Source: Candidatus Saccharimonadota bacterium (GTDB lineage Bacteria > Patescibacteriota > Saccharimonadia > Saccharimonadales > Saccharimonadaceae). From it: a DNA stretch of 64,000 nucleotides. The translations under genes were made by a program, and so were the position numbers. The notes under the pieces are model-generated. The model ran no database searches. It saw nothing but the letters and a program-made list of their open reading frames with translations, and was not told the DNA's origin. This document shows positions 24,052 through 33,250 of the stretch, piece after piece (position 1 is the first letter of the stretch; each line of letters begins with the position of its first letter). The DNA lies in NCBI GenBank assembly GCA_017404335.1, contig JAFRCN010000001.1, positions 1 through 64,000 on the forward strand. Reading direction: 5' to 3'.

Positions 24052-24627
24052 TTAGTTTTTTAGCGCCAATCTCACTCTCTCTTCGACTGGAAGCTTTACA
24101 TCGACTTTCGAAAGCGCCTCGCTCGCTTCTTTTAGCGGGAATCCTAACGCAATCAATGCGTCCAATGCCTCGTCATGTTCTTCTTCAGCTTTATTATACT
24201 TAGTCTCCGTCGCCCCATACCTCGATGGAATACCAACTTTATCTCGTAAATCTACAATTACTCTTTCCGCCGACTTTTTCCCGACCCCAGAAGCTTTCGA
24301 AATAAACCCTGCGTCCGCATTCGCAATCGCGTTTCGCACTTCCTCCGCCTCGGCTAAAGACAAAATCGCAATCGCCGCCTTCGGTCCAATCCCCTGTACC
24401 GAAATCAAAAGTTCAAAAATCTTCTTCGCCGCGAGCGACGAAAACCCGTAAAGTTCCTCCGCATTTTCCCTTACTTGATGGTAAGTAAAAAACTTCTGCG
24501 TCTCGCCTAGATTTACCCGCTCGTAGTCCGGCGTCGGCACTGTAATCTCGTACCCCACTCCATTAACGTCCAATATTAACGAATTTCCGAATTTTTCTTC
24601 AATTTTTCCGACTAAATGCGCTATCAT
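24052..24627 (-). CDS. ruvA: Holliday junction branch-migration protein RuvA
   Basis: 191 aa. Domain I begins MIAHLVGKIEEKFGNSLILD, with helix-hairpin-helix motifs in LLISVQGIGPKAAIAILS and ASGVGKKSAERVIVDLRDK, and a C-terminal domain III (EALDALIALGFPLKEASEAL). Tetramers hold the junction for RuvB, which is not in the window. It overlaps the ruvC stop by 4 bp. Confidence 0.96.
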   Translation of the reverse strand: MIAHLVGKIEEKFGNSLILDVNGVGYEITVPTPDYERVNLGETQKFFTYHQVRENAEELYGFSSLAAKKIFELLISVQGIGPKAAIAILSLAEAEEVRNAIANADAGFISKASGVGKKSAERVIVDLRDKVGIPSRYGATETKYNKAEEEHDEALDALIALGFPLKEASEALSKVDVKLPVEERVRLALKN

Positions 24628-25148
24628 TTTTTCTCCTTTCGTGAATTAGAAAATTTATATTTCTCGTCAGCTCCATTTTGGTAAAGAAAGCTACATGTAA
24701 TCGCCACTGCTAGCGCATCCGCCGCATCGTCCGGCTTCGGCTTCTTCTCAAGCCCTAAATGCACTCTAACCATTTCTTCTATCTGCGTTTTCGTCGCCGC
24801 CCCATATCCAGCTAAAGACAGCTTAATTTGATTCGGCGAATACTCGTATACCGGCAATTTTAACCGCGCTGCAATTAAAAGCACAATTCCCCTCGCCTCC
24901 GCTACCGCAATCCCCGTCGTGACGTTTTTCGAAAAAAACAGCTTCTCAACAGCAACCACCTCCGGCTTCGTTTCCTCAAAGACCTGCGCCAAAGAATCAT
25001 GCAGTTCTAGTAATCTTTCCGGAAGCGGCGCATCGACGGTCGTCGTCACCGCCCCAAAGTCTAACGCCTTCGCCCCTGCCCGCGTCGTCGCCTCGATGAG
25101 TCCGAACCCGCAAATTCCAATTCCCGGATCAATCCCAAGTATACGCAT
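24624..25148 (-). CDS. ruvC: Crossover junction endodeoxyribonuclease RuvC
   Basis: 174 aa from ATG 25148 (MRILGIDPGIGICGFG), where TATAAT lies exactly 6 nt upstream. Catalytic acids: D in GIDPG, E in AVEKLFF, and the D pair in KPDDAADALAVA. Cuts Holliday junctions resolved with RuvAB. Operon ruvC-ruvA. Confidence 0.96.
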   Translation of the reverse strand: MRILGIDPGIGICGFGLIEATTRAGAKALDFGAVTTTVDAPLPERLLELHDSLAQVFEETKPEVVAVEKLFFSKNVTTGIAVAEARGIVLLIAARLKLPVYEYSPNQIKLSLAGYGAATKTQIEEMVRVHLGLEKKPKPDDAADALAVAITCSFLYQNGADEKYKFSNSRKEKK

Positions 25149-25163
25149 AATAACATTATAACA

Positions 25164-25252
25164 TGGGCGGGTGACGTCTGCGGAAGGGGACCCCAAAATG
25201 TTTTGCGAAGCAAAAATTTTGGGGAGGGAGAGCAGACGGCAGGACCCGCCCA
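25164..25252. repeat. Inverted-repeat element E5 between radA and ruvC
   Basis: Outer arms TGGGCGGGT / ACCCGCCCA (9 bp), second stem CGTCTGC / GCAGACG, and an inner long hairpin from CCCCAAAAT through TTTTGC-GAA-GCAAAA to ATTTTGGGG. It fills the whole gap from the radA stop to the extended -10 of ruvC. Architecture matches E1 and E2 (GAA-capped inner hairpin, abuts a -10), but sequence does not. Confidence 0.75.
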
Positions 25253-25255
25253 GGG

Positions 25256-26608
25256 TTATTTAACGTATTTTATTAGTGTCTCTCTTAGGTCTTTTACGGG
25301 GATGACAAATTTATCGCGAATCGTCGCGGGTCCTATCGCGTGTAAAAATCCGAGCTTTTTCGCCTCCGCGATTCTTTGATCCGCTCGAAACGCCGACCGG
25401 ATTTCTCCGCCGAGCCCCACTTCCCCAAAAACCACATATTCCTCCCCCAATTTTCTACCCGCCACTGCTGAAGCTATCGCCATACATACCGCAAGATCCG
25501 CCGCCGAATCATTCAATTTCATCCCTCCAACCACATTGATAAAAATATCTTTATCCGACAGCTTCAGTTTCGTCCGCCTCTCAAGCACCGCAATCAATAA
25601 ATTCAACCGATTAATATCAAACCCAGACGCCGTCCGCTTCGGATAACCGAAGTTCGACTGCGTACAAAGTGCCTGAATTTCCACCAATATCGGCCGATTA
25701 CCTTCAAGCGTCGCCAGAATAATCGACCCGTCTGTATTCGTCCGCTCCGCGAGTAGCGCCGCCGACGGATTTTGTACTTCTCTAAGCCCCGATTCTACCA
25801 TCTCAAAAATCGCCACCTCGTTCGTCGACCCAAACCGATTTTTCACTGCTCGCACCGTCTTAAACCCGCCGTACCTATCACCTTCAAAATTTAACACCAC
25901 GTCAACTAAGTGTTCAAGCACCTTCGGCCCAGCCAGAGTCCCTTCTTTCGTCACATGCCCAACAATTACTACCGCCGTATCCGTCTTCTTTGCCGCTCGA
26001 ATAATTAGATTACCACAGTTCGTCACCTGAGAAACCGTCCCCGGCGCCGAAGAAATTTCGTCCATCGCGAGCGTCTGAATCGAATCGACAATCACGAGGT
26101 CGAATTCATCGCTTTCAATCGTCTTCGCGATATCATTCGCGCTCGTCGAGGCTGCAAAGGACAGTTTTTCCGACTCTGCCCCGAGCCGAACCGCCCGGAG
26201 TTTCACCTGCCCCGCACTTTCCTCACCCGAAACATATAAAACATTATGTTTTTTCGCCACCTCCGCACAAATTTGCATAAGTAATGTCGACTTCCCAATC
26301 CCCGGCTGCCCCGCGAGAAGCGAAACCGACCCCATTAAAATCCCGCCTCCGAGCACTGTATTTAAATCCGGAAATTCCGTAAGCAGTCTCGCCTTCGCGT
26401 CGCTCGGCTGTATTGTCGAAATCTTCACGAAATCCAACTTTTTCCCCGAAACCTGACCTTTAGAGAGCGCTGATTTTCCGCCCGCGCCCGCCGCTTCTGG
26501 CATCTGCTCAACCAAAGAATTCCACGCCGAGCAGTTCGTACACTGCCCCATCCATTTCGCATACACCGCCCCGCATTGTTGGCAAACGAACTGGCTTCTA
26601 CTCTTCAT
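25256..26608 (-). CDS. radA: DNA repair protein RadA
   Basis: 450 aa from ATG 26608. C4 zinc finger (FVCQQCGAVYAKWMGQCTNC), RecA-type ATPase with Walker A GQPGIGKSTLL and Walker B DLVIVDSIQTL, the RadA KNRFGSTNEVAIF motif, and a Lon-like C-terminal domain (DINRLNLLIAVLERR). Helps branch migration in recombination and replication restart. Overlaps the murC 3' end by 11 bp. Confidence 0.96.
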   Translation of the reverse strand: MKSRSQFVCQQCGAVYAKWMGQCTNCSAWNSLVEQMPEAAGAGGKSALSKGQVSGKKLDFVKISTIQPSDAKARLLTEFPDLNTVLGGGILMGSVSLLAGQPGIGKSTLLMQICAEVAKKHNVLYVSGEESAGQVKLRAVRLGAESEKLSFAASTSANDIAKTIESDEFDLVIVDSIQTLAMDEISSAPGTVSQVTNCGNLIIRAAKKTDTAVVIVGHVTKEGTLAGPKVLEHLVDVVLNFEGDRYGGFKTVRAVKNRFGSTNEVAIFEMVESGLREVQNPSAALLAERTNTDGSIILATLEGNRPILVEIQALCTQSNFGYPKRTASGFDINRLNLLIAVLERRTKLKLSDKDIFINVVGGMKLNDSAADLAVCMAIASAVAGRKLGEEYVVFGEVGLGGEIRSAFRADQRIAEAKKLGFLHAIGPATIRDKFVIPVKDLRETLIKYVK

Positions 26609-27836
26609 AGTTCTCCCGAATCCAATCGTCCGCATCTCCACCTGCCATGACTACAATTAAATATTTTTGCGCCAAATATTCATCCAACTTTTCTTTCAGC
26701 TTCTCGTTCATTTCCGCCGGCTCCGCAATTTCGCTATTCTCCATCTCCGAAATCAACTCCTTCGGCGATAAAACGGCGAGCTCCGAATGTTCCTCCCTTA
26801 GTAAATATGTCGGTAGCCAAAACAGCTTATCTACTCCCTTAAAAATATCCTTATACATCTGCTTAACATCATACTGTCGCCGATTTTGATACGGCTGATA
26901 AACCACAACTACGCCCTTTTTCCCTTGTAACTCTTTTTCTTCCAGCGCAATCTCGACCGTCGCCTTGACTTCTTCCGGATGGTGTGCATAATCCGAATGC
27001 ACCCCCTCGCATATCCTCTCAAACCTTCGCGAAATCCCTGGAAACTGATTCAAAATCTCGCTAATTTCTTCGCGCGTAGCAGAAATCCCAGCATCCTCCG
27101 CCATTTTCAATACCGCCTCTGCCGCAAACGAAGCATCTTTTCGCCTCACTTCCCCCGCTAGCTTAAAGTCCTCCGACTTAAAATTCTCCGGCTTTTCGAT
27201 TACATTCTCACTTTGACTCTTAAACTGCGCAAATGCCGCCAAATATTCCTCCGGAGTATGATAAATCTCCGCGTGGTCATACGTCACCGACGGCAACACC
27301 GCCAGCCACGGATAAAAATGCAAAAAATTCCGATCGAACTCATCCGCCTCGTAAACAAAATACCGACTCCCCGGCGTATAAGCCCCCGTCGGCGCAAATT
27401 TCAAAGCCGCCCCCGCAATATACGAAACCGGAATCTTAAGTTTAAGCGACGTAAACACAATCATCGCCACCGTTGTCGACTTCCCGTGCGTCCCCGCTAC
27501 CGCGACCATCTTCGCTCCGAGCTCCTTCACTAAATACGCCGTCAACTCATCCCGCTTCGAAACTTTTAGTCCCGACTCCTTAGCTAGAACCAGCTCCGGA
27601 TGGTCATACGGCAAAGCCGACGTATGCACAAACCAATCCACCCCCTCCGCCATTTTTTCTTTTAGAAACTCTCCGTCCTGCTTACCAATAAAGACCGGAA
27701 TCCCCGCCTTAACTAACTCGTCGTAAACCCGCCCTTTATGTAAGTCCGAGCCGAAGACGTTTAGCCCCGCTTCCTTCGCCATCAAAGCCAGCGGTCCCAT
27801 CCCCGTCCCTGATACTCCCGATATATAGATATTCAT
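26598..27836 (-). CDS. murC: UDP-N-acetylmuramate--L-alanine ligase MurC
   Basis: 412 aa from ATG 27836 (MNIYISGVSGTGMGPLALMA), with TATAAT 6 nt upstream. Mur-ligase signatures: VAGTHGKSTTVAMI (P-loop), YEADEFDRNFLHFYP, VTYDHAEIYH, and SDYAHHPEEVKATV in the C-terminal domain. Adds the first amino acid of the peptidoglycan stem peptide. Mpl-type ligase is the alternative. Divergent from tsaE with only 17 bp between start codons. Confidence 0.88.
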   Translation of the reverse strand: MNIYISGVSGTGMGPLALMAKEAGLNVFGSDLHKGRVYDELVKAGIPVFIGKQDGEFLKEKMAEGVDWFVHTSALPYDHPELVLAKESGLKVSKRDELTAYLVKELGAKMVAVAGTHGKSTTVAMIVFTSLKLKIPVSYIAGAALKFAPTGAYTPGSRYFVYEADEFDRNFLHFYPWLAVLPSVTYDHAEIYHTPEEYLAAFAQFKSQSENVIEKPENFKSEDFKLAGEVRRKDASFAAEAVLKMAEDAGISATREEISEILNQFPGISRRFERICEGVHSDYAHHPEEVKATVEIALEEKELQGKKGVVVVYQPYQNRRQYDVKQMYKDIFKGVDKLFWLPTYLLREEHSELAVLSPKELISEMENSEIAEPAEMNEKLKEKLDEYLAQKYLIVVMAGGDADDWIRENYEE

Positions 27837-27851
27837 GCTATAATTATAGCA
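27836..27851. promoter_or_regulatory. Symmetric overlapping divergent promoter murC / tsaE
   Basis: Perfect 16-bp palindrome TGCTATAATTATAGCA. It carries an extended -10 (TGCTATAAT) on each strand, and the two hexamers overlap by 2 bp. The murC ATG is 6 nt from its hexamer, the tsaE ATG 9 nt from the other. Only one polymerase can bind at a time. Confidence 0.8.
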
Positions 27852-27853
27852 CA

Positions 27854-28255
27854 ATGAAAATTACCTCAGAAGAAGAAATGCTCGCCTTCGGCGAAGAGTT
27901 TGCTAAGAATTTATCAAGCAATGTTATAGAGCTAGTTGGTGATGTTGGCGCTGGAAAAACCACCTTTACTCGCGGTCTCGCGAAAGGTCTCGGTATAAAA
28001 GAGCCGATTACGAGTCCCAGCTTTACAATTTCTAAAACTTATGCTTTAAAAAACGGAGGCAATCTCATCCATTATGACTTTTATCGTCTGAATGACCCTG
28101 GCATCATGCTAGACGACCTCGCCGAAAATCTAAAAACCAACAAAAACATCATCGTCGTCGAATGGGGCGAATCCATAAAGAACCTTCTTCCAAAGAATCA
28201 TACTGTCATAAATATTAAATACAATGACGACGACACAAGGAGCGTAGAGTTATGA
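27854..28255 (+). CDS. tsaE: tRNA t6A modification ATPase TsaE
   Basis: 133 aa. P-loop GDVGAGKTTFTRGLAKGLGI, then SPSFTISKTY and HYDFYRL, IIVVEWGE (Walker B). Part of the TsaBCDE complex that makes N6-threonylcarbamoyladenosine in tRNA. No SD; leaderless. Overlaps tsaB by 4 bp. Confidence 0.93.
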   Translation: MKITSEEEMLAFGEEFAKNLSSNVIELVGDVGAGKTTFTRGLAKGLGIKEPITSPSFTISKTYALKNGGNLIHYDFYRLNDPGIMLDDLAENLKTNKNIIVVEWGESIKNLLPKNHTVINIKYNDDDTRSVEL

Positions 28256-28584
28256 AATTATTCTTAGACACATCTTCTCCTACGACTATCTTAAAACTAA
28301 ACGATAAAGTTTACGAATGGAACTCTGGTCGCGACCTCGCCGAAAAATTACTACAATTTTTAAAAGACAAGCTAGAAGAAAACGGCAAAACTTTTAACGA
28401 CATTTCCGAAGTTACCTTCATGTCCGGCCCCGGCTCCTTCACGGGATTAAGAATCGGCGCCACCGTCGTGAACACCCTCGCGCACGAGTTAAACATCCCC
28501 CTCTACGACCACAAAGGAACAAGACATAAAATCATCCTCCCCGACTACGGTCGCAATGCGAATATTAGCAACCCAAAAAAATAA
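28252..28584 (+). CDS. tsaB: Short TsaB, N-terminal lobe only
   Basis: 110 aa; TsaB is usually ~220. It has the ASKHA N-lobe motifs: LFLDTSSPTTILKL, and SEVTFMSGPGSFTGLRIGAT. The protein then stops after a short tail. The N-lobe contains the dimer surface for TsaD, so a minimal TsaB may still work. No frameshifted remainder is seen after the stop; the gene at 28587 is on the other strand. Confidence 0.85.
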   Translation: MKLFLDTSSPTTILKLNDKVYEWNSGRDLAEKLLQFLKDKLEENGKTFNDISEVTFMSGPGSFTGLRIGATVVNTLAHELNIPLYDHKGTRHKIILPDYGRNANISNPKK

Positions 28585-28586
28585 TT

Positions 28587-29708
28587 TTATTTCTTTGTAT
28601 TTACAAGATATCGCACTACAACCATAAGTAGTATCGAGAGCACGGCAATCGCAAACCCTTCAATCGTCGCGATAATCAGAAGCCCGTTCGTCCTATCCGG
28701 CTGAAAAACTTTGCTTTCGCCCAGCGGAGCAATATACGACGGATCCGACGGGTCGTAAGCCACCTGAATCCCCCCGTCCTCCGAAGCCCCTCCCTCAGCA
28801 ATTTTCGACTCCATCACATTCAAATTCATCTCTCTAAACGCTAAATTAAAAACCGACTCGCTCGAATCCCTATCCGCGTGAAAAATTCGGACAATCGAAC
28901 CTTCGTCTCTCGAAACTTTCACCCCCGAATACGCCAACTCTTCCTCGCCCACTGCACTGTAAATTTCACCACTCTCATTTATCAAAAACCTACCAACAAT
29001 CGACTCATGCACCCCACCCATATCTAAAACTAACTTATCCCCGACGAACACAAATGTATCATCGTCCGCTTCAATCGAAAACTCTTCTTTACCCGACAAT
29101 AACGGCGAAAAAGGCACCGCAAAATTCATCGTAAACAGATGGTTGTGTCCATCCTCGTTCGTAAAATCTCCGTCCGAAAACTCCGCCATGTCTAATGGGT
29201 AAAATTCCGGATCAATGAACGAAAACTCCGCCCCCTCCGCCCGATAATTCATTTTTAAGATTCCCGCATACGCCTGACTCTTCCCCTCAACCGTTGAGAA
29301 CCATCTCGAGAAATCCATTTCCCGATTCGGTGTCAACTCCCCAGAAACCGCAACCGGCAAATATTCCTTCGACAACGAAAACTCCGCCAGTCCCTCCTCA
29401 ATCGCTTTATTATAATATTCACATCTCGTCCATTCAAACTGCCTCGCCATTAAAGCATCTCGAAGCTCCGAATTATATATATCTACGCACGCATCCGCCC
29501 TTTGATCGAAATAAGAAACCGGCACTGAAAGCGTCTTTGCTTCCGACATCCCCGCGCTCGCAAGTATCGCCGTCGGCGTCTTCGAAATTGCTGTTTCCCG
29601 AATATCAGAAACTGTCCTCGACTCCGCGAAAATCATCAAAGAAACTGCCAAAATCAACGCTGCTAAAGCTCCCCAAGCAAAAAACCTTTTTTTATTCTTC
29701 TGTCCCAT
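28587..29708 (-). CDS. Membrane-anchored fibro-slime domain protein
   Basis: 373 aa. Transmembrane helix near each end (WGALAALILAVSLMIFA; LIIATIEGFAIAVLSILLMV). The outside part carries a fibro-slime/PA14-like domain: FSRWFSTVEGKS, NHLFTMNFAVPF, FSIEADDDTFVFVGDKLVLD, LGGVH-like MGGVHES. Likely adhesion. TATACT 6 nt before the ATG. Confidence 0.75.
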   Translation of the reverse strand: MGQKNKKRFFAWGALAALILAVSLMIFAESRTVSDIRETAISKTPTAILASAGMSEAKTLSVPVSYFDQRADACVDIYNSELRDALMARQFEWTRCEYYNKAIEEGLAEFSLSKEYLPVAVSGELTPNREMDFSRWFSTVEGKSQAYAGILKMNYRAEGAEFSFIDPEFYPLDMAEFSDGDFTNEDGHNHLFTMNFAVPFSPLLSGKEEFSIEADDDTFVFVGDKLVLDMGGVHESIVGRFLINESGEIYSAVGEEELAYSGVKVSRDEGSIVRIFHADRDSSESVFNLAFREMNLNVMESKIAEGGASEDGGIQVAYDPSDPSYIAPLGESKVFQPDRTNGLLIIATIEGFAIAVLSILLMVVVRYLVNTKK

Positions 29709-29755
29709 ACTTTAAGTATAAGCTATTTTTTTGCAAAAATCAACAAACCTACCGA

Positions 29756-30085
29756 CTAAATCCCTAGCCTCTCGTTCGACAAAGCTTCATCCGAAAACGG
29801 CTCACTTACTCGGCGGACCCCATCTACCTCGTCCTCTAATTTTTCTAAGTATTCTTCGAGCACCTCCGCCGAAACCTCGCCCTTCTCGCTAAATTCGCTA
29901 TTCTCCTCCTTCTGCTCTTCCCGCTCCTCTATCTCCTCCTCATCCGGCAAAAACCCCGGCCGCGACCGGTCTAGATAAATATCCCCCGAGTTATGATAAA
30001 TCGCAAGTGCCACCCCCGTCGTCGTACAAGCCACTAAAATCGCCACCACCCCGAGGATGATTAAGTTTTTTCCGCCCTTCGTCAT
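29756..30085 (-). CDS. Small acidic membrane protein
   Basis: 109 aa. One transmembrane helix (NLIILGVVAILVACTTTGVA), then a Glu-rich tail outside. Unknown family. Overlaps the upstream gene by 4 bp. Confidence 0.55.
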   Translation of the reverse strand: MTKGGKNLIILGVVAILVACTTTGVALAIYHNSGDIYLDRSRPGFLPDEEEIEEREEQKEENSEFSEKGEVSAEVLEEYLEKLEDEVDGVRRVSEPFSDEALSNERLGI

Positions 30086-30633
30086 TTCTCCCCCTCCGCT
30101 TCATTCGCCTTAGTCGCATTCTTCCCTCCGAGTTTGATCCGAAGCTCCCCTACCATTTTCTGATGTTTTGTTATCAAGTTTTCAATCTCCACCACACCCT
30201 TCCGGACCTCAGCCCGTTCCTCTCTCACTTTTTCGAGCTCCTGATAAAATTTCTCCGGCTCGTCCTTACAATTCATCGCTAGAAGCTCCTCTAACCCCTG
30301 TTGATACTTTACGAAATCTTCCACGAATTTCGCCCTCGCCGTCGCAAGCTCCGCCTGCCCTTCGATTAGCCCCGTCTGCGACAGGTTATTCTCGACTAAT
30401 CTTAAATTCAATCTCGTAACATATTTTGTCAAGATCTTCTCATAATACGACCCGAGATAAACCCGAATTTTCGAATCCTCCCTCTGCACGTTTTTTAAAA
30501 TTCCCTTTATCTCTTCGCAACGCTCGCTCACCCCCGAAAAGTCCGTTCTCTCCTCCGCAAAAACCGCCGAAAAAGGTAACGATACTTGGATGCACAAGGA
30601 GACGAGCAAGACAAAAACCGCGATTTTCTTCAT
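30082..30633 (-). CDS. Secreted coiled-coil protein
   Basis: 183 aa from ATG 30633 (MKKIAVFVLLVSLCIQV), TACAAT 6 nt upstream. Signal peptide cut near VFAEE. The rest is helical coiled coil (ELEKVREERAEVRKGVVEI). Partner of the acidic membrane protein in a two-gene operon; function unknown. Confidence 0.6.
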   Translation of the reverse strand: MKKIAVFVLLVSLCIQVSLPFSAVFAEERTDFSGVSERCEEIKGILKNVQREDSKIRVYLGSYYEKILTKYVTRLNLRLVENNLSQTGLIEGQAELATARAKFVEDFVKYQQGLEELLAMNCKDEPEKFYQELEKVREERAEVRKGVVEIENLITKHQKMVGELRIKLGGKNATKANEAEGEK

Positions 30634-30650
30634 ATCTTTATTGTACCACA

Positions 30651-32489
30651 TCAATCTCTTTTTAGCATCACCGTAAACGCCTCGCTCGGAATATCGATTT
30701 TCCCAAACCTCTTCATTCTCGCCTTTCCTCGTTTCTGTTTCTCGAGTAGTTTCGCCTTCCTATCCCTGTCCCCCGTATGTATTTTCACCGTCACGTCCTT
30801 CCGATACGCCCCAATGGTCTCCCGCGCGATAATCCGCGCCCCAATCGCCGCCTGAAGCGCAACCTCGTAATTTTGCCTCGGAATCACCTCTTTCAACTTC
30901 TTAACAACTTCTCGCCCAATTCCATCCGCCTCACTCCGATGCGCCATAACCGACAGCGCATCTATCTTGTGCCCCCCGACCAGAAAATCTACCCGCACTA
31001 AATCTTCCGCCCGATACCCATTAAGCTCATAATTAAACGACGCATAGCCCGAAGTCGCCGACTTTAGTTGGTCGTAAAAATCCGTCAAAAGATTCGCCAT
31101 CGGCGCCTCGAAGTCAATCACCGCCCGCTCCTCGATATACGACAGATTCGTCTGATGCCCCCGCTTCGCGTTAATCAAATTCAGAACTCCCCCAATCATC
31201 GACTTCGGCAAAATAATCTCCCCCTTAACCCAAGGCTCTCGAATCTCCAAAATCTCGCTCATATCCGGCAGGTCCGCCGCCGAGCGAATCTCCCGAATCT
31301 CGTGCCCTTCCTCGTCGCTTTTCGCCCCTGTTTTTACGGCAATTTCCGGCGCGCTTCCTTCGCTGACTTTTTTATTCATGACGACCTCGTAGTTAGTCGA
31401 CGGGTTCGTCACAATTAAATCTAAACCAAATTCCCGCTCGAGCCGCTCCCGGATAATATCCATATGAAGAAGTCCGAGAAACCCAATCCGAAGCCCAAAC
31501 CCAAGTACCGGCGAATTCTCCGGCTCGAACCGTAGCGCCGAATCCGAAAGGCTTAGTTTTTCAATCGCCTCTTTCAGCTCTTTATACTGGTCGTTGCTCA
31601 CCGGGAAAAACCCCGCATAAACAAACGGCAACACGTTCTTATACCCGGGTAAAGCCTCCGTCGCCGGGCTCCGGGCGAGCGTCACCGTATCACCAACCTT
31701 CGCCTCCCGCGTCGTCTTCAAGTTCGTCACGATATACCCGATTTCGCCCGCCTTCAGAGACTCTCTCGGCGACATTTTCGGCGTCAAAACTCCGACTTCA
31801 AGCGCCAACCCCTTTGTCTCCGTCGCCATCATCAATATCTCGCTCCCCTTCGTAATCTCTCCCTCAAAAATCCGCACATACAGCACCACCCCCCGATAAT
31901 CATCAAAATACGAATCAAATATCAACGCCCGCGTTTTAGTATTAACATCATTGTTTATTTTTATATCTAAATCAATCAATCTATCCAATATTTTATCAAT
32001 GTTTAATCCAGTTTTTCCCGAAACCTCAATAATCTCTTCCCTAGAGCAACCTAAAAGATTCATAATCTGCGCCGCCACCCCTTCTACATCCGCCGCTGGT
32101 AAATCCACTTTATTAATCACCGGAATAATCGCAAGATCCTGCTCTAAAGCTAAATAAACGTTAGCCAAGGTCTGCGCCTGTATCCCCTGCGTCGCATCGA
32201 CGACTAGCACCGCCGTCTCCACCGCCTGTAAAGACCGCGATACTTCGTACGAAAAATCCACATGCCCCGGCGTATCGATCAAATTCAGAGTATATCCCTT
32301 CCAATTCATCGTCACCGGAGTCAGCTTAATCGTAATTCCTTTCTCACGTTCAAGCTCCATCGAATCGAGCAATTGCTCCTTCATCTCTCGCTTCTCAACC
32401 GTCCCAGTTATCTCCATCATCCTGTCCGCGATGGTTGACTTCCCATGGTCAATATGCGCAATGATGCAAAAATTCCGAATTTTCTCCAT
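30651..32489 (-). CDS. lepA: Elongation factor 4 (LepA)
   Basis: 612 aa. GTPase motifs AHIDHGKSTIADRMME, DTPGHVDF, NKVDLPAAD; LepA-specific C-terminal domain ending KKLKEVIPRQNYEVALQAAI and GDRDRKAKLLEKQKRGKARM. Back-translocase acting on stalled or misassembled ribosomes. TATAAT 7 nt before the ATG. Confidence 0.97.
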   Translation of the reverse strand: MEKIRNFCIIAHIDHGKSTIADRMMEITGTVEKREMKEQLLDSMELEREKGITIKLTPVTMNWKGYTLNLIDTPGHVDFSYEVSRSLQAVETAVLVVDATQGIQAQTLANVYLALEQDLAIIPVINKVDLPAADVEGVAAQIMNLLGCSREEIIEVSGKTGLNIDKILDRLIDLDIKINNDVNTKTRALIFDSYFDDYRGVVLYVRIFEGEITKGSEILMMATETKGLALEVGVLTPKMSPRESLKAGEIGYIVTNLKTTREAKVGDTVTLARSPATEALPGYKNVLPFVYAGFFPVSNDQYKELKEAIEKLSLSDSALRFEPENSPVLGFGLRIGFLGLLHMDIIRERLEREFGLDLIVTNPSTNYEVVMNKKVSEGSAPEIAVKTGAKSDEEGHEIREIRSAADLPDMSEILEIREPWVKGEIILPKSMIGGVLNLINAKRGHQTNLSYIEERAVIDFEAPMANLLTDFYDQLKSATSGYASFNYELNGYRAEDLVRVDFLVGGHKIDALSVMAHRSEADGIGREVVKKLKEVIPRQNYEVALQAAIGARIIARETIGAYRKDVTVKIHTGDRDRKAKLLEKQKRGKARMKRFGKIDIPSEAFTVMLKRD

Positions 32490-32556
32490 AAACCATATTA
32501 TACAACATTTTCGGCTCCCAGAAAACCCCCGAAAACCCTAAAGACCCCTAAAAATA

Positions 32557-32585
32557 TTGACAGTTAAATCAAACTATGCTATAAT
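32557..32585 (+). promoter_or_regulatory. Promoter of the 155-aa orphan gene
   Basis: TTGACA (32557-32562), 17 bp, TATAAT (32580-32585), then an 83-nt GC-rich leader with GCAGGAGG. Confidence 0.88.
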
Positions 32586-32668
32586 AGAAACAATGGGTCC
32601 GGAGTGAGCAACCGCAACAACTCTTACGCCCTAATTTTGCCGGCGGGCTTACGCAGGAGGTACAGACT

Positions 32669-33136
32669 ATGCCGTACAGGAACCTTTCAACCAAAGAGCT
32701 CTACACTTCCATGACCACCAAAATGGTCGAGAAGCTGATGAAGCTCGGCCTCGAAGCCAAGAACGAACGGCTAACCATCTCCGCTATGGAGGAAATTCTC
32801 TGCCGTGGCGATTCTGACCTCGTCGTCAAAATCCTGAACCAGGCCTTCAAGGACAAAGTTTTCGAGCAGGAAGACCTCATCTCGGAAAATCTTCTCTTGT
32901 TCATGATCGCCCGTTCACTTTTCGACGGCACTCGCGAACTTGACCCCATGCTGTATCTCTACAGCAAAGCCGTCATCCGCGAAGGAATCTTCATGAGCCC
33001 GACCGAATGGATTAAGCAGGAAGCGCCAAACTTCCAAAAAGTCCATCGCTCCGGCGCCGTCATGAAAGCCCACCCCTGGGCCAGAGAGTTCTTCGGATTC
33101 CTCGACCAGGCCACCTCCGCCGAGTTAAATTCCTAG
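32669..33136 (+). CDS. Orphan helical protein (155 aa)
   Basis: All-helical, soluble, no signal peptide; e.g. TKMVEKLMKLGLEAKNERL and FMIARSLFDGTRELDPMLYL. No family recognised. Codon use (AAG, CTC, GAG) differs from the A-ending codons of nearby genes. Own promoter, AGGAGG SD and terminator. Confidence 0.65.
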   Translation: MPYRNLSTKELYTSMTTKMVEKLMKLGLEAKNERLTISAMEEILCRGDSDLVVKILNQAFKDKVFEQEDLISENLLLFMIARSLFDGTRELDPMLYLYSKAVIREGIFMSPTEWIKQEAPNFQKVHRSGAVMKAHPWAREFFGFLDQATSAELNS

Positions 33137-33173
33137 CGGCTCCCCCCTGCCGTCTTAGCTTTTAGCTCGGCTA

Positions 33174-33198
33174 GCCTCGCCCCCCGGCGAGGCTTTTT
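33174..33198 (+). terminator. Terminator of the 155-aa orphan
   Basis: GCCTCGCC / GGCGAGGC stem with C-rich loop, then TTTTT. Confidence 0.9.
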
Positions 33199-33206
33199 CA
33201 TCCGAC

Positions 33207-33232
33207 AAAAAAACATGGCTTAGTGCCATGCC
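33207..33232 (-). terminator. Terminator of pnp
   Basis: CATGGC-TTAGT-GCCATG stem; on the minus strand it is followed by a run of seven T. Confidence 0.85.
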
Positions 33233-33250
33233 TTTTTGTTATCGCAAATT

